Assembly (NCBI GenBank): GCA_964603655.1 | Contig: CAZRVZ010000053.1 | Span: 1 to 45,086 of the forward strand | Origin: JACPWY01 sp964603655 | GTDB lineage: Bacteria > Bdellovibrionota > FAC87 > UBA2466 | Direction: 5' to 3' | DNA: 45,086 nucleotides | Shown here: positions 1-9,305 of the stretch, piece by piece | Numbering within the stretch: position 1 is the stretch's first letter | How the letters are laid out: each line of letters begins with the position of its first letter | Position numbers and translations under genes: made by a program | The notes under the pieces: generated by a model | Seen by the model: only the letters and a program-made list of their open reading frames with translations | Databases searched by the model: none | Told to the model about the DNA's origin: nothing

Positions 1-264
1 CAAGGGTAGAGTCATCACGCTCAAAATAAATAAACTGCTAATTCGGTTCACAGAACACCTCCGTTAGCCGCTCTTATCGCCTGTTCACTTTTACCCCGCA
101 AGCCATCCGCCCAAAATACCGGTTTCGCCGTTTGAAACCGCATAGAAACCACCCAAAAGACCTCACTGAACAAAAACCTGCCTCCTCCTTCCAACGCCTA
201 GAAATCTATGCTGTGCGTCATCCATCTGTGGTTGCAAAGTGTCGCTTTAACTCAAGGAGTGAAA
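1..264. other. Non-coding left edge before the first gene
   Basis: I see no convincing gene here. Short open frames exist but lack a ribosome site or protein-like composition. No clear promoter pair could be set for the gene that starts at 265. The stretch probably holds that gene's promoter and leader and the end of whatever lies to the left. Confidence 0.4.
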
Positions 265-930
265 ATGTATCGATTACCGTTAGTGGCCTTGGCTGGAACG
301 TTTATAAACCTAGTGGCCGTTGCCGTTCCGTCGGATCTCAAGTTGGTGTCTCCGACGTCGGTGGTCGTGGTATCCAAGACAGCCCTCCGCGTAACGTACA
401 AGCTTCCTTGTAAGAATAACGATGTCACTCAAGCCGTTCTACTCAACGACGATAGCGGTGACAATGTGGTGGCGGTTGGCGTGGTTTATTCGGCGGAAGA
501 ACGCAATTGTGGTCAGTCTACCCTAAAAACCTTCTCTGAAAGAGTAAACGTTACGGCGCGGGGCTACTCCACCGAAGAGACGACATTCGAGCCGGTTAAA
601 ATCTCCGAGTCATACAATGAGAAGCTCGCACAATATGTCGGTTCACGACTGAGCGGCGCGGGCACGCTCGATCGCCCGTCGGTGGAATTCCTTGTAAACA
701 AGGACCAAAACCGGGATGGGGACAACAAGATTACTCTGGAAAAGAGCTCGCTCAGTTGTCTGGGCAATCCGTCGTGGGAAGGCAATGCCAAAGCCGTGGG
801 AGTTTGTCTGGTAGAGGGGAATGGCACGGGGGCGGTTAAGTACAAGTACGCAGTCATTGTCAGCGACGATACCGAGCACCCTGGTGAAATACGTCAGCTC
901 AAGGTTTCCTTAGTCTCATACGAGCTTTAA
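265..930 (+). CDS. Secreted protein of unknown function
   Basis: The product is 221 residues. The ATG at 265 is chosen because AAGGAG lies at 254-259, six bases ahead; an in-frame upstream start at 208 has no such site. The N-terminus is a hydrophobic signal peptide (about residues 1-21) ending near VAVAVPSD, so it should be exported. The mature part is mostly beta-prone and has four cysteines (49, 82, 165, 181) that could form two disulfides. A loop DQNRDGDNK at 147-155 resembles an acidic calcium-binding turn, but its spacing is not that of a canonical EF-hand. It stands alone: the next gene, cysS, runs towards it and ends 11 bases away. I do not recognise a family. Confidence 0.75.
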   Translation: MYRLPLVALAGTFINLVAVAVPSDLKLVSPTSVVVVSKTALRVTYKLPCKNNDVTQAVLLNDDSGDNVVAVGVVYSAEERNCGQSTLKTFSERVNVTARGYSTEETTFEPVKISESYNEKLAQYVGSRLSGAGTLDRPSVEFLVNKDQNRDGDNKITLEKSSLSCLGNPSWEGNAKAVGVCLVEGNGTGAVKYKYAVIVSDDTEHPGEIRQLKVSLVSYEL

Positions 931-940
931 TCGACAGCGT

Positions 941-2446
941 TCACGACGGCCCAGGTTTGGCCGTCAGCGTGAAATCCCATTCCGACCCACCGGCCGTATC
1001 ACGAATTTCGATCCCCTTTGCGGCAAGATCTTTGCGGATGTTATCGCCGGTCACATAGTCCTTATTGGCTCTCGCCTGAGCGCGTAGCTTTAACGCCGTA
1101 TCGATATCCACGGGGTCAATGTTTCTTTCCTGTGCGATCTTGCCTCGCAATTCCATAAGAAATGCGCGGGGAGACTCTTGGAATAGGTTGATGACAGCAC
1201 CCAGCGCTTCAAAATGCCGGACAAATGATTCAGCCAATGATTGGGTTTGCGGCGACAGTTGGAATCTCTTGGCATCGAAAACCGCATTGGCTAGCCGAAC
1301 GTATTCAAAGACAAGGCCCACCACCTTTGCGGTATTGAAATCATCCTCCATGGCGGCAATCCATGCCGATTCATAAGTCAGGGAGAATTTCTCCAGTGCT
1401 ATCGTTTCAGCTGTAGGTGTAGGCGTATGGGCTGTCTGTTCTCCTAAACGGCCCAACTCCTGCGTTCGCGCCAGGCAAGTATAAAACCGGTGTAATGCCG
1501 CCTGACATTCGGATATGTGTTTCTCGGAAAAGTCGATAGGCGATCGGTAGTGACTCGACAACAAAAGAAATCGCAACACCTCGGGCGAAAACCGAGTCAT
1601 GAAATCGCGGTTTAAGAAAATATTTCCCACCGATTTGGACATCTTTTCAGACTCGAGATTCACAAGATTGTTGTGCAACCAGTAATTGGCAAAGGGCTTG
1701 CGTGTCGCTCCTTCCGACTGAGCGATTTCGTTTTCATGGTGCGGGTGGATTAAATCCAGACCGCCGCCGTGAATATCGAAGTGCTCCCCCAGGTAACGAA
1801 TCGCCATGGCCGAACATTCGATGTGCCAGCCGGGCCGACCCTTGCCCCACGGACTGTCCCAAGCAGGTTCATCCGCAGCCTTCTGAGGCTTCCAAAGCGA
1901 AAAATCCAGCGGATCCTGCTTCTTTTCGTTGGGGTCGATGCGAACTCCTACACGCAGATCGTCCAGTTTTTTCTTGGACAGCTTTCCATATTCGGCGAAT
2001 TTGCGAACAGAATATAAAACCTCACCGTCTGGCGTGGCGTACGCCATTCCATTGGCGATGAGCCGTTCGACCAGCGCGATAATATCCGGAATGTGCTGAG
2101 TAACCGCCGGGGCGTGATTCGGTGGACGCACCCCCATGCGCACGCGATCGGCGACGAACTCGGCGGTAAAACGGGTTGCAATCTCTTGACTTGTAGTCTT
2201 CTCCTCTCGGGCTCGGTTGATGATCTTGTCATCAACATCGGTAAAATTGGAAATAAAGGTCACCTCGAACTTGCTGAACTCAAAAAAGCGTCGCACGACA
2301 TCGAAAAATATTGTCGGTCTCGCGTTTCCAACGTGAGTGAGTCCGTATACCGTCGGGCCGCAGGCGTACATACCGATTTTTCCGGGGCGGATCGGTTTGA
2401 GGAGTTCTTTTTTCCCGGTTAAAGTATTGGTTATCTGAATCGCCAT
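941..2446 (-). CDS. cysS: Cysteinyl-tRNA synthetase
   Basis: This cytoplasmic class I synthetase joins cysteine to tRNA-Cys using ATP. The 501 residues are close to the usual 460-500. The N-terminus carries CGPTVY with a zinc-type cysteine at 29, and the HIGH-like signature HVGN is at 38-41. HIECSAM and HPHHENEIAQSE supply further conserved zinc and active-site positions, and KMSKS lies near residue 268. It is the last gene of a minus-strand run carD-ispD-ispF-cysS, 83 bases after ispF. No strong ribosome site precedes the ATG at 2446. Identity is certain. Confidence 0.97.
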   Translation of the reverse strand: MAIQITNTLTGKKELLKPIRPGKIGMYACGPTVYGLTHVGNARPTIFFDVVRRFFEFSKFEVTFISNFTDVDDKIINRAREEKTTSQEIATRFTAEFVADRVRMGVRPPNHAPAVTQHIPDIIALVERLIANGMAYATPDGEVLYSVRKFAEYGKLSKKKLDDLRVGVRIDPNEKKQDPLDFSLWKPQKAADEPAWDSPWGKGRPGWHIECSAMAIRYLGEHFDIHGGGLDLIHPHHENEIAQSEGATRKPFANYWLHNNLVNLESEKMSKSVGNIFLNRDFMTRFSPEVLRFLLLSSHYRSPIDFSEKHISECQAALHRFYTCLARTQELGRLGEQTAHTPTPTAETIALEKFSLTYESAWIAAMEDDFNTAKVVGLVFEYVRLANAVFDAKRFQLSPQTQSLAESFVRHFEALGAVINLFQESPRAFLMELRGKIAQERNIDPVDIDTALKLRAQARANKDYVTGDNIRKDLAAKGIEIRDTAGGSEWDFTLTAKPGPS

Positions 2447-2529
2447 GGCAGGGAAAAGGCTATCCTAAAGAGGACCGTTCGCCAAAGCGATCCGTTAGTA
2501 ATAAACCCGAAAAGCCTAACCCGAAGAGA

Positions 2530-3015
2530 CTAACTCTTTGTTCTCAACAGAACGACCGCATTCGCTTCGATGGCGCGCTTTTCCCCGACCGCACCCATTC
2601 CCTCACCGGACTTGCATTTCACGCTGACGTCCCGGAGTTCACACCCCATGAGTTGCGCAATATGTTGCCTCATAGAATCCACTAGCGGGGCCAGCTTGGG
2701 CTCCTCCAGGTGCACGGTGCAGTCGACGTTTTGCACCTCCCAGCCGAGTTTCTTAATCTCCGAAATCGCAACGGTCAGAAAGTGCGAGCTAGTTCGCCCA
2801 AGATTTTCCGGTGCCGAATCAGGAAACCATTGCCCGATGTCACCCAGGGCGAGGGCGCCGAAACAAGCATCGGTGATGGCATGCAGAAGCGCGTCCCCAT
2901 CCGAATGTGAGTCGACCCGGTAATAGCATGGGACTGCAATTCCGCCGATTGGAATCTCGGATTTGCGAATAGTGGGGATTATGCTGTGAATGTCGTAACC
3001 GGTTCCGATGCGCAT
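2530..3015 (-). CDS. ispF: 2-C-methyl-D-erythritol 2,4-cyclodiphosphate synthase
   Basis: IspF cyclises CDP-methylerythritol 2-phosphate to methylerythritol 2,4-cyclodiphosphate in the MEP isoprenoid pathway. The 161 residues match the family length. Metal ligands are visible as D8 and H10 in GTGYDIH and as H45 in SHSDGDALLHAITDA. The C-terminal part has the usual GEGMGAVGEKRAIEANAVVL-type ending. AAGGAG five bases before the ATG at 3015 fixes the start, which places it inside the 3' end of ispD (37-base overlap), so the two are probably translationally coupled. Confidence 0.96.
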   Translation of the reverse strand: MRIGTGYDIHSIIPTIRKSEIPIGGIAVPCYYRVDSHSDGDALLHAITDACFGALALGDIGQWFPDSAPENLGRTSSHFLTVAISEIKKLGWEVQNVDCTVHLEEPKLAPLVDSMRQHIAQLMGCELRDVSVKCKSGEGMGAVGEKRAIEANAVVLLRTKS

Positions 3016-3734
3016 GTCGGCTCCTTCTGTTCGACGAACGTTGCCAATGTCTTCATTTCAAAATCATGAGTGAGCTTGATATTTCTGACATCGCCCTCAA
3101 ATACGCCCACGGGAATTCCATAAAATTCGCAAATGGAGGCATCATCGGTGAATGTGGTCGACTGAGTTTCCGCCTTGTCCAGGAGCGAGCGAATTACCGC
3201 ATACTCAAATATCTGAGGTGTCTGAACTCGAAAAACTTGGTTTCTATCGACCGTTTCAATCACGCGCTGGTCCTCAATTCGTTTGAGGGTGTCATTCATT
3301 GGGATAACGGGAATCCAGGCTCCATAAGAGCGGTTGTCGAGATGCTCCCGAATACGTCTCAGGAAAATCGATGACAGAAACGGACGGCAGGCATCGTGTA
3401 TTAAAACACGGGTGGGAGGTGGCAAATCCTCCATTGCTGTTAAAGCGAGCCGTGAGGAGTCCTGGCGACGATCGCCACCCGAAATCACCCGGATAAGCGT
3501 GGAGCCGGCGTTCAAGGCGGCGGCGTCGATTTGCTCCTGCGCCAGAGCAATGTAGGGCTGAGGAACCGCAACGACAATTTGGCGAAAGCACCTCAAGGAG
3601 AGAAGTGATTTTAACGAATGGGTAAAGACCGTGAGGTCGGTCAGTGGTTGAAACTGTTTTGGAAGCGAGGCTCGGGAATTCGAATCAAAAAAACGTCTGC
3701 CAATCCCGCCGCCCAATAACGCAGCATCAATCAT
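2979..3734 (-). CDS. ispD: 2-C-methyl-D-erythritol 4-phosphate cytidylyltransferase
   Basis: IspD transfers CMP to methylerythritol 4-phosphate, the step two before IspF. The 251 residues contain the nucleotidyltransferase glycine-rich loop LLGGGIGRRF near the N-terminus followed by LPKQF, the VLIHDACRPF motif, and the FRVQTPQIF and FTDDAS motifs of the family. The loop reads LGGGIGRR where many homologues have AAGxGxR, a mild variant. It starts 15 bases after carD ends and overlaps ispF at its own end. The ending past the last family motif is longer than usual, which creates the overlap. Confidence 0.95.
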   Translation of the reverse strand: MIDAALLGGGIGRRFFDSNSRASLPKQFQPLTDLTVFTHSLKSLLSLRCFRQIVVAVPQPYIALAQEQIDAAALNAGSTLIRVISGGDRRQDSSRLALTAMEDLPPPTRVLIHDACRPFLSSIFLRRIREHLDNRSYGAWIPVIPMNDTLKRIEDQRVIETVDRNQVFRVQTPQIFEYAVIRSLLDKAETQSTTFTDDASICEFYGIPVGVFEGDVRNIKLTHDFEMKTLATFVEQKEPTCASEPVTTFTA

Positions 3735-3749
3735 GTTGGGTTTTCTGGC

Positions 3750-4265
3750 TCAAGTGCCAAAAATGGCCTCAAGCTCCCTTTCTACGTCGGCCTCTTTAAG
3801 ATTCTGGGCCAGTGAGAGTTCCTTGACCAAAAGGGTTTTTGCTTGATCGAGAAGTTTGCGTTCACCAAAAGAAAGGTCCTTGTCGCTCTTGAGTAAAAAG
3901 AGAGCCCGCATGACCTCGGCGATTTCATGGACCTGTCCAGTGTGGATCTTTTCCATATATTCGCGATAGCGACGATTCCAAGTCTGGTGATCGAGCTCCG
4001 AGCTTTCGCGTTTGCGGAGAATCTTATAAACTTCGTCCACCTCTTTTTGCTTGATGATGGGGCGGAGTCTTTGCCCAGAAGTCTCAATGGGGACGAAGAC
4101 TTTTTTGGGGGCGCCGTTGTCCTGGATCTCCAAAATATAGAACGCCTGCTTGTTCCCCGAGCCGAATTCGCGCTCCTCGATGCCTTTAACGATTCCCACT
4201 CCGTGGGAGAGGTGAACCGCGTTGTCGCCCACTTTGAATCGATACGTCTTATCTTCAAGTTTCAT
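3750..4265 (-). CDS. carD: CarD/CdnL-family RNA polymerase-binding regulator
   Basis: CarD/CdnL proteins bind the RNA polymerase beta subunit and stabilise open promoter complexes, often at rRNA and housekeeping promoters. The product (171 residues from the ATG at 4265) has the N-terminal Tudor-like module FKVGDNAVHLSHGVGIVKGI, the same fold as the polymerase-binding domain of Mfd, and a helical C-terminal half with the basic-aromatic stretch WNRRYREYMEKI. A longer frame starts at 4307, but a candidate extended -10 at 4290-4295 would put the transcript start downstream of that codon, so 4265 is preferred. It heads the run into ispD, an arrangement I know from other bacteria. Confidence 0.9.
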   Translation of the reverse strand: MKLEDKTYRFKVGDNAVHLSHGVGIVKGIEEREFGSGNKQAFYILEIQDNGAPKKVFVPIETSGQRLRPIIKQKEVDEVYKILRKRESSELDHQTWNRRYREYMEKIHTGQVHEIAEVMRALFLLKSDKDLSFGERKLLDQAKTLLVKELSLAQNLKEADVERELEAIFGT

Positions 4266-4289
4266 TTGTAATCCGTGAATTGGACAGAG

Positions 4290-4297
4290 GGTATAGC
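4290..4297 (-). promoter_or_regulatory. Candidate extended -10 promoter element of carD
   Basis: On the minus strand the bases read TGCTATACC, an extended -10 (TG, one base, then TATACC at 4290-4295). No good -35 is seen at the usual distance, as is common with extended -10 promoters. It would give a leader of about 15-20 bases before the ATG at 4265. Reading by eye only. Confidence 0.35.
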
Positions 4298-4501
4298 ACG
4301 GCGACACGAATAAAGCATTAACAAAACCGCTGTGACGCGGAGAGTGGTCTTAAAAACATTTACAATTTCAACTACTTAGCATTTAGATATTAATTGAAGG
4401 TGTTCTGAGGCCGGCCTGACCTTATTCCGAGGAATTAGAGTCTTCAAGGAAAAAATGGAGCATTCGGGGGTTTCTGAGTGGGTGGCATGCGTGTCATATG
4501 A

Positions 4502-5140
4502 ATGATGTCTATGACGTCCATTACAGACACCGAAAACCCGAGCGAGCCCCCACGCCTGATTCTGGCGTCCGCGTCTCCGAGACGGCGGCAAATCCTGGAA
4601 AGTATGGGGCTCGCATTTACAGTGGCGGAGCCGAAAGCGGATGAGGTTGAGCCGACGATTCAGACACTCACCGCTACGATTGAGGAGAACGCGTATCAAA
4701 AGGCACTGGCTGTTGTACGAACGGTTCAGCGCTCCAGTGACATCGTCGTGGCGGCCGATACGCTGGTCGCGATAGATGATGTGGTCGTTGGAAAGCCGAA
4801 GGGAATGGCAGAAGCACGCTCGATGTTGCAGCGATTTTCGGGGCGAACGCAGACGGTGGTAACGGGGTTAGTTCTTTTTTCACACTATTACGGCGTGCGG
4901 AGATCGCACGCAAACACTCAAATCACGTTTCACGATCTGGAGTCGATGCAGATCGAGGAGTATCTGAAGACTCGGGAGCCGTATGACAAGGCTGGCGCCT
5001 ATGCGGTTCAGGGGCTGGGGGCGCTATTTATTCGTTCCATCGAGGGCTCGTATTCCAATGCGATGGGATTTCCGCTGGAGCTGTTTCTGAAGGAGCTTCA
5101 CGCACTTACGCAGCTCCCCTTGTATCGGTGGTTTCAATGA
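4502..5140 (+). CDS. maf: Maf-like nucleotide pyrophosphatase
   Basis: Maf/YhdE/YceF proteins hydrolyse canonical or modified nucleoside triphosphates to monophosphates and have been linked to septum control. The start of the fold is clear: RLILASASPRRRQILESMGL at about residues 20-39. The catalytic region VVAADTLVAIDDVVVGKPKG and the YDKAGAYAVQGLGALFI motif follow. At 212 residues it is slightly long because of a hydrophilic N-terminal extension; starts at 4505 or 4511 are also possible and no strong ribosome site separates them. The final ATGA overlaps the start of the next gene, so the two form an operon. It is divergent from carD across a 194-base gap. Confidence 0.92.
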   Translation: MMSMTSITDTENPSEPPRLILASASPRRRQILESMGLAFTVAEPKADEVEPTIQTLTATIEENAYQKALAVVRTVQRSSDIVVAADTLVAIDDVVVGKPKGMAEARSMLQRFSGRTQTVVTGLVLFSHYYGVRRSHANTQITFHDLESMQIEEYLKTREPYDKAGAYAVQGLGALFIRSIEGSYSNAMGFPLELFLKELHALTQLPLYRWFQ

Positions 5141-5811
5141 TGGCAGCCAGCGCGTCGGGGCGAGTGGGTGATCGAGTAAGCAGGGCGCTGGCTACTATTC
5201 ATCGCTACGGCGATATTCGGGTGGTTGCTGCCGTGAAACACCAGCCGATCGACACAATTCGCGAGGCTCTTTTGGCGGGAATCCGAGAAATCGGGGTGAA
5301 TCAGGTGCAGCAGTGCACGGCGCTGCGAGAAGCCTTTTCCGATAGGGATATTGCCTGGCATTTCATCGGGCATATCCAGAGCCGAAAGGGAAAGCTCTTG
5401 CTGGACTATGATTGTGTTCAGAGCATCGATCGCCTGGTGGTGGCGCGAGCTATGAATGAACATTTATTGGCAGCGGGAAAGACGCTGAACGTATTAATTG
5501 AGGTGAATATTGGGGACGAGGTGCAGAAATCGGGAGTTCGAGTGGGTGAGTTGGACTCTTTTCTAACAGAAATGAGTCAGTGTCAGTCGCTGCGTGTCTT
5601 CGGGTTAATGGCGATGCCTCCTTTTTTAGAGCCCCCGTCGGCAAGGGCTGGGTATTTTCGCAAAATGCGCGGGCTTTTCGAAAGACAGCCGTCCTTCTCA
5701 GTTTTGTCGATGGGGACCAGCACCGATTTTGAAGTCGCGCTTTCCGAAGGGAGCACCATGGTGCGTTTGGGAACGACATTATTTGGTGAACGGCCCAAAG
5801 CCACTGGCTAG
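5137..5811 (+). CDS. YggS/PLPBP-family pyridoxal phosphate homeostasis protein
   Basis: This family binds pyridoxal 5'-phosphate on a single-domain alanine racemase-like barrel and balances vitamin B6 and amino acid pools without known catalysis. The PLP lysine is in VAAVKHQ near the N-terminus. WHFIGHIQSRK, FGLMAMPP, LSMGTSTDFEVAL and the phosphate-binding MVRLGTTLFGER motif follow. The usual GENR/Y sequence reads GVNQVQQ, a small departure. The ATG at 5137 overlaps the maf stop; a GTG at 5128 is less likely. Its stop codon overlaps the mfd stop on the other strand through the shared CTAG at 5808-5811. Confidence 0.9.
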   Translation: MMAASASGRVGDRVSRALATIHRYGDIRVVAAVKHQPIDTIREALLAGIREIGVNQVQQCTALREAFSDRDIAWHFIGHIQSRKGKLLLDYDCVQSIDRLVVARAMNEHLLAAGKTLNVLIEVNIGDEVQKSGVRVGELDSFLTEMSQCQSLRVFGLMAMPPFLEPPSARAGYFRKMRGLFERQPSFSVLSMGTSTDFEVALSEGSTMVRLGTTLFGERPKATG

Positions 5812-8800
5812 ACGCTCACACCCAATCGCTCGGAAATCATCTCAATCTCACGCAACAGGATCTTCCAATCGGCCTCAGGAGCATCGAATACGAGCCGCTG
5901 GTCCGGGGTAAGGGAGTACCCGCCGGGATTTTTTTGAATCAACGCCACAATTTTTGTGGGGCTCGCGGGTGTGGTGGAGGCGAACTGCAATGTAGTGCGC
6001 TTGGGGCCGCAACTCATGCGGATGACGTGAAGACGCTTCAGGTGAATTCTTAGATACATGAGACCCAGAAGGTTGATCACCTCTACCGGGGGTTTTCCGA
6101 AACGATCGGTTAGTTCCTCCTCGAATTGGGCGATCTCTTCTGGGGATACCAGGGACGAAAGCCGGCGGTAAGTGTTTACTCGCTCGCTGACGTCGGGCAG
6201 GTAGACGTCTGGAAAATAGGCGGGAATTCTCAAATTGATATCGGGTTCGATCTCGATTTTCAAAGGTTTACCCTGGAGTTCCTGAATGGCCTCTTCGAGA
6301 AGCTCGAAATACAGATCGGTGCCGACAGCGTTGAGATGTCCCGATTGCTGCTCTCCCAACAGGTCGCCCGCCCCGCGGGAATCTAAGTCTTGGCTGGCAA
6401 TTTGGAAGCCGCTACCCAACTCGCTGTAGCGTTGCATGATCTGAAGGCGCTGCTTGGCATCGGACGAGACCTTGTTTTCGTCGGGGATCATCAAATAGCA
6501 ATAGGCACGTTTGTCCGCGCGCCCGACCCGACCCCTGAGCTGGTACAGCTGGGCCAGGCCGAAATGATCGGCTCGATCGATGATAATGGTGTTGGCCAGG
6601 GGATTATCCAGTCCTGATTCAACGATAGAGGTGGACACCAATACCTGAAAGTCGTTTTTGAAGAACCCAATCATGCATTTTTCTAGCTCCTCGGCCTCCA
6701 TTTGTCCGTGCACAACCTGGAAACGTAGCGATGGAAAAAGCGAGCGCAGCTCATCGGCAATGGTGTGAATGGATTCAATACGATTATGGACGTAGTAGAT
6801 CTGCCCGTCGCGAGCCAGTTCATTCGAGATGGCCTCTCGCAAGATTTCTTCATCGTGTCGGCAGACGAAGGTACGAACGCTGAGGCGATCGGGCGGCGGC
6901 GTGGTGATGATGGAGATATCCATGATTCCGGCCATGGCCATGTTGAGTGTTCGGGGTATCGGGGTCGCGGTCATTGAAAGGGTATGCACCCCCTGAGAGA
7001 GTTTCTTCAGGCGCTCTTTATGTAAAACTCCGAAACGGTGCTCCTCATCAATCACCACAAGTCCTAAATTGGGAATCTGAAAATCACTGGAAAGCACCCG
7101 GTGCGTTCCGATAATGATGTCGATCTCACCGCGGCCGACTGCGGTCAGGGTTGTTTTGATCTGGGCGCTCGAACGCAGGCGTGACACCATATCAACCCGA
7201 ATCGGGGTGTTCTTGAAGCGCCGGGAAAATGTTTCAAAGTGTTGAAAGGCCAAAATCGTTGTCGGAACGAGAACGGAAACCTGTTTACCACTCATGGCCA
7301 CCCGATACGCGGCCCGCATCGCTATCTCGGTTTTTCCATAACCCACGTCACCGCACAGTAGACGGCTCATTGGATGGCTCTGCATGAGATCGTGATCCAG
7401 ATCGTCAATAGCTTTGAGCTGGTCTGGAGTCTCGTCGAACGGAAACTCCATTTCAAACTGCTCGTAATCGCTTTCCGCCGGTCGACACGGTTCTACGGGA
7501 ATGAGCTTGCGGCGGGCGTGCGTTTCCAAAAACTGTGCTGCCAGGTGAGCGATAGCTTTTTGTACTTTCGATTTTGTTTTGCCCCAACGATCACCGCCCA
7601 GTTTGTCGAGGGCCGGACTCGTAGCCTCGGCCGCCGCGAATTTTTGGATGATATTCAATCGATAAATGGGGACGTACAACTTGTCGCCATCTCGGTACTC
7701 GATGACGGCGTAGTCATTGGGGATTCCCAAGAAATCCCTCGATTGAAGTCCCAGATAACGGCCGATTCCGTGATCCTTGTGGACGACGTAATCATTCGTT
7801 TTGAGCTCTCGAATAAATGATAGGTGCTGGGCCACGGTTCGATGCCCTTTGCCACCAGAGGCTGCGGACCGTTTCTTTTTTCCGAAAATTGCCTCTTCAC
7901 TGATAATGGCAAGGCGCAATCGTGGATAAAGCGCGGTGTGGGTGATGAATCCGTGCCAGATGTGGATGCGTTGAAAATCGACGGAATGTAGGGGTTGTAG
8001 CGCAGGGGTCGAGTCCGAGTGTATTTCGCATTTCAGCCCATAGGTGGCAAACAAAGACTCCATGCGCTCAGCGTGAATTCGACTGTGGCAAACCACGTGA
8101 ATGCGATAGCCCTGGTCCATCCAGTCGTGAAACTTTTTGGCGAGGTTTTCGAGCGGTAATTTCCCACTCGATTGGGTAGTGGTGATTCCAAGTGGCACCG
8201 GCTCCGCAAGGAACGAGACGCCGTCGTCGCGACCGCCGAAACTTTCAAAACATACCGGATTGATTTGGCTCAGCCAGCCGCCAAGTTCGGCCGGATTGAC
8301 GGTCAGTGACTCGAGCGTTGCGATAGGTGACGGGTGTTGTTCAAATAAAGAATGGCTCTTTTGAAGTCGTGGAAATTCGGTTTGGGACGCAGCTTCCATT
8401 AGCTGTCCGTCGATCGCCAGTAGGGCGTCGTCTGGAAAGTATTGGTACAGAGGTGAAGACCGGCCACTTAAGATCGGAAAAAGGTGGTCGTAAGCGGCGT
8501 TGGGCGTCCCGTCCTGAATCTGAATGAGAAGCTCGTCCCGATCGGACTTCGGGTATCCCAGGTTGTCGAGTCTTTCCTTTAGAACGGGGGCAATCTTTAA
8601 GAACTCTTTCCCCCTGGGAATAAGGCTCTGTTTAACCGGAATGACCTGGGCTTCGATAACGGGGTCGAGTGAGCGTTGATCGTCTGCACGAAAAAAACGC
8701 AGCGATTCTACAAAGTCACCCAGGTATTCAATGCGAAGTGGGTTTTCGTACAAGGGAGAAAAGATATCGAGAATCCCGCCCCGCACGGCGAACGAGCCAG

Positions 8801-9305
8801 GATCCGAAGCGTTGGGCAGCATCTGGTACCCGTTCCGAATCAATGCGTTGATCGCGGATTCACGGGGTAGCTCCATCTCGGGGCGAATGGAAAGAGTGGC
8901 ATCGAGAAACTGTTCGGGGGCCAGGGTCTTTTGAAGGAGCGCGCCCACAGTAGTGACGTATATCGCTGGGGCCGAGTCATTAATAAGGTGAAACAGTGAC
9001 GAGTTCTTTTCCCAGCAATCCTGGGGGTTGGGCATGAGGTTTCGGTGAAAGTCGAAATCGAGAACGGGGATGGTGCGAATCTTCTCGCGCTGGCCAACGA
9101 AAAACCTAAGATTGTCGACAGCATTTCGGGCGTCGCCGCGAGAGTTAAAGACCGCCACGACCGGTTTATTCGTGCGCTGAAATAGAGTGGCGAGAACAAG
9201 GGACTTTCCCAGGTCGTCCAGCCCCACGAATTTCGAAGGCCAAGCGGTTCCCGGAACGGGGGCGATTAACCAGCGTTCAATCGACTCGGGAGGAACTAAC
9301 TCCAT
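5808..9305 (-). CDS. mfd: Transcription-repair coupling factor Mfd
   Basis: Mfd removes RNA polymerase stalled at DNA lesions and recruits UvrA for excision repair. The 1165 residues match the full-length family. The N-terminal third is the UvrB-like module. The polymerase-interacting domain is seen around residue 508 (DYVVHKDHGIGRYLGL). The translocase has Walker A LLCGDVGYGKTE near 653, a DEEH box (VIDEEHRFG) near 753, the TATPIPRTLNMAM motif and the QLRGRVGRADKRAYCYL helicase motif. The C-terminal UvrA-binding regulatory domain is intact. It overlaps the end of gpsA by 10 bases, so the two are cotranscribed. Confidence 0.97.
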   Translation of the reverse strand: MELVPPESIERWLIAPVPGTAWPSKFVGLDDLGKSLVLATLFQRTNKPVVAVFNSRGDARNAVDNLRFFVGQREKIRTIPVLDFDFHRNLMPNPQDCWEKNSSLFHLINDSAPAIYVTTVGALLQKTLAPEQFLDATLSIRPEMELPRESAINALIRNGYQMLPNASDPGSFAVRGGILDIFSPLYENPLRIEYLGDFVESLRFFRADDQRSLDPVIEAQVIPVKQSLIPRGKEFLKIAPVLKERLDNLGYPKSDRDELLIQIQDGTPNAAYDHLFPILSGRSSPLYQYFPDDALLAIDGQLMEAASQTEFPRLQKSHSLFEQHPSPIATLESLTVNPAELGGWLSQINPVCFESFGGRDDGVSFLAEPVPLGITTTQSSGKLPLENLAKKFHDWMDQGYRIHVVCHSRIHAERMESLFATYGLKCEIHSDSTPALQPLHSVDFQRIHIWHGFITHTALYPRLRLAIISEEAIFGKKKRSAASGGKGHRTVAQHLSFIRELKTNDYVVHKDHGIGRYLGLQSRDFLGIPNDYAVIEYRDGDKLYVPIYRLNIIQKFAAAEATSPALDKLGGDRWGKTKSKVQKAIAHLAAQFLETHARRKLIPVEPCRPAESDYEQFEMEFPFDETPDQLKAIDDLDHDLMQSHPMSRLLCGDVGYGKTEIAMRAAYRVAMSGKQVSVLVPTTILAFQHFETFSRRFKNTPIRVDMVSRLRSSAQIKTTLTAVGRGEIDIIIGTHRVLSSDFQIPNLGLVVIDEEHRFGVLHKERLKKLSQGVHTLSMTATPIPRTLNMAMAGIMDISIITTPPPDRLSVRTFVCRHDEEILREAISNELARDGQIYYVHNRIESIHTIADELRSLFPSLRFQVVHGQMEAEELEKCMIGFFKNDFQVLVSTSIVESGLDNPLANTIIIDRADHFGLAQLYQLRGRVGRADKRAYCYLMIPDENKVSSDAKQRLQIMQRYSELGSGFQIASQDLDSRGAGDLLGEQQSGHLNAVGTDLYFELLEEAIQELQGKPLKIEIEPDINLRIPAYFPDVYLPDVSERVNTYRRLSSLVSPEEIAQFEEELTDRFGKPPVEVINLLGLMYLRIHLKRLHVIRMSCGPKRTTLQFASTTPASPTKIVALIQKNPGGYSLTPDQRLVFDAPEADWKILLREIEMISERLGVSV

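Noticed and set aside
1..67. Possible C-terminal end of a gene on the plus strand, or a start of a minus-strand gene at 13-15
   Set aside because: Only 21 codons or 5 codons are visible, with nothing to support either reading.
4408..4417. Ten-base palindrome AGGCCGGCCT between carD and maf
   Set aside because: It is GC-rich and short with no promoter near it to act on, so chance is a sufficient explanation.
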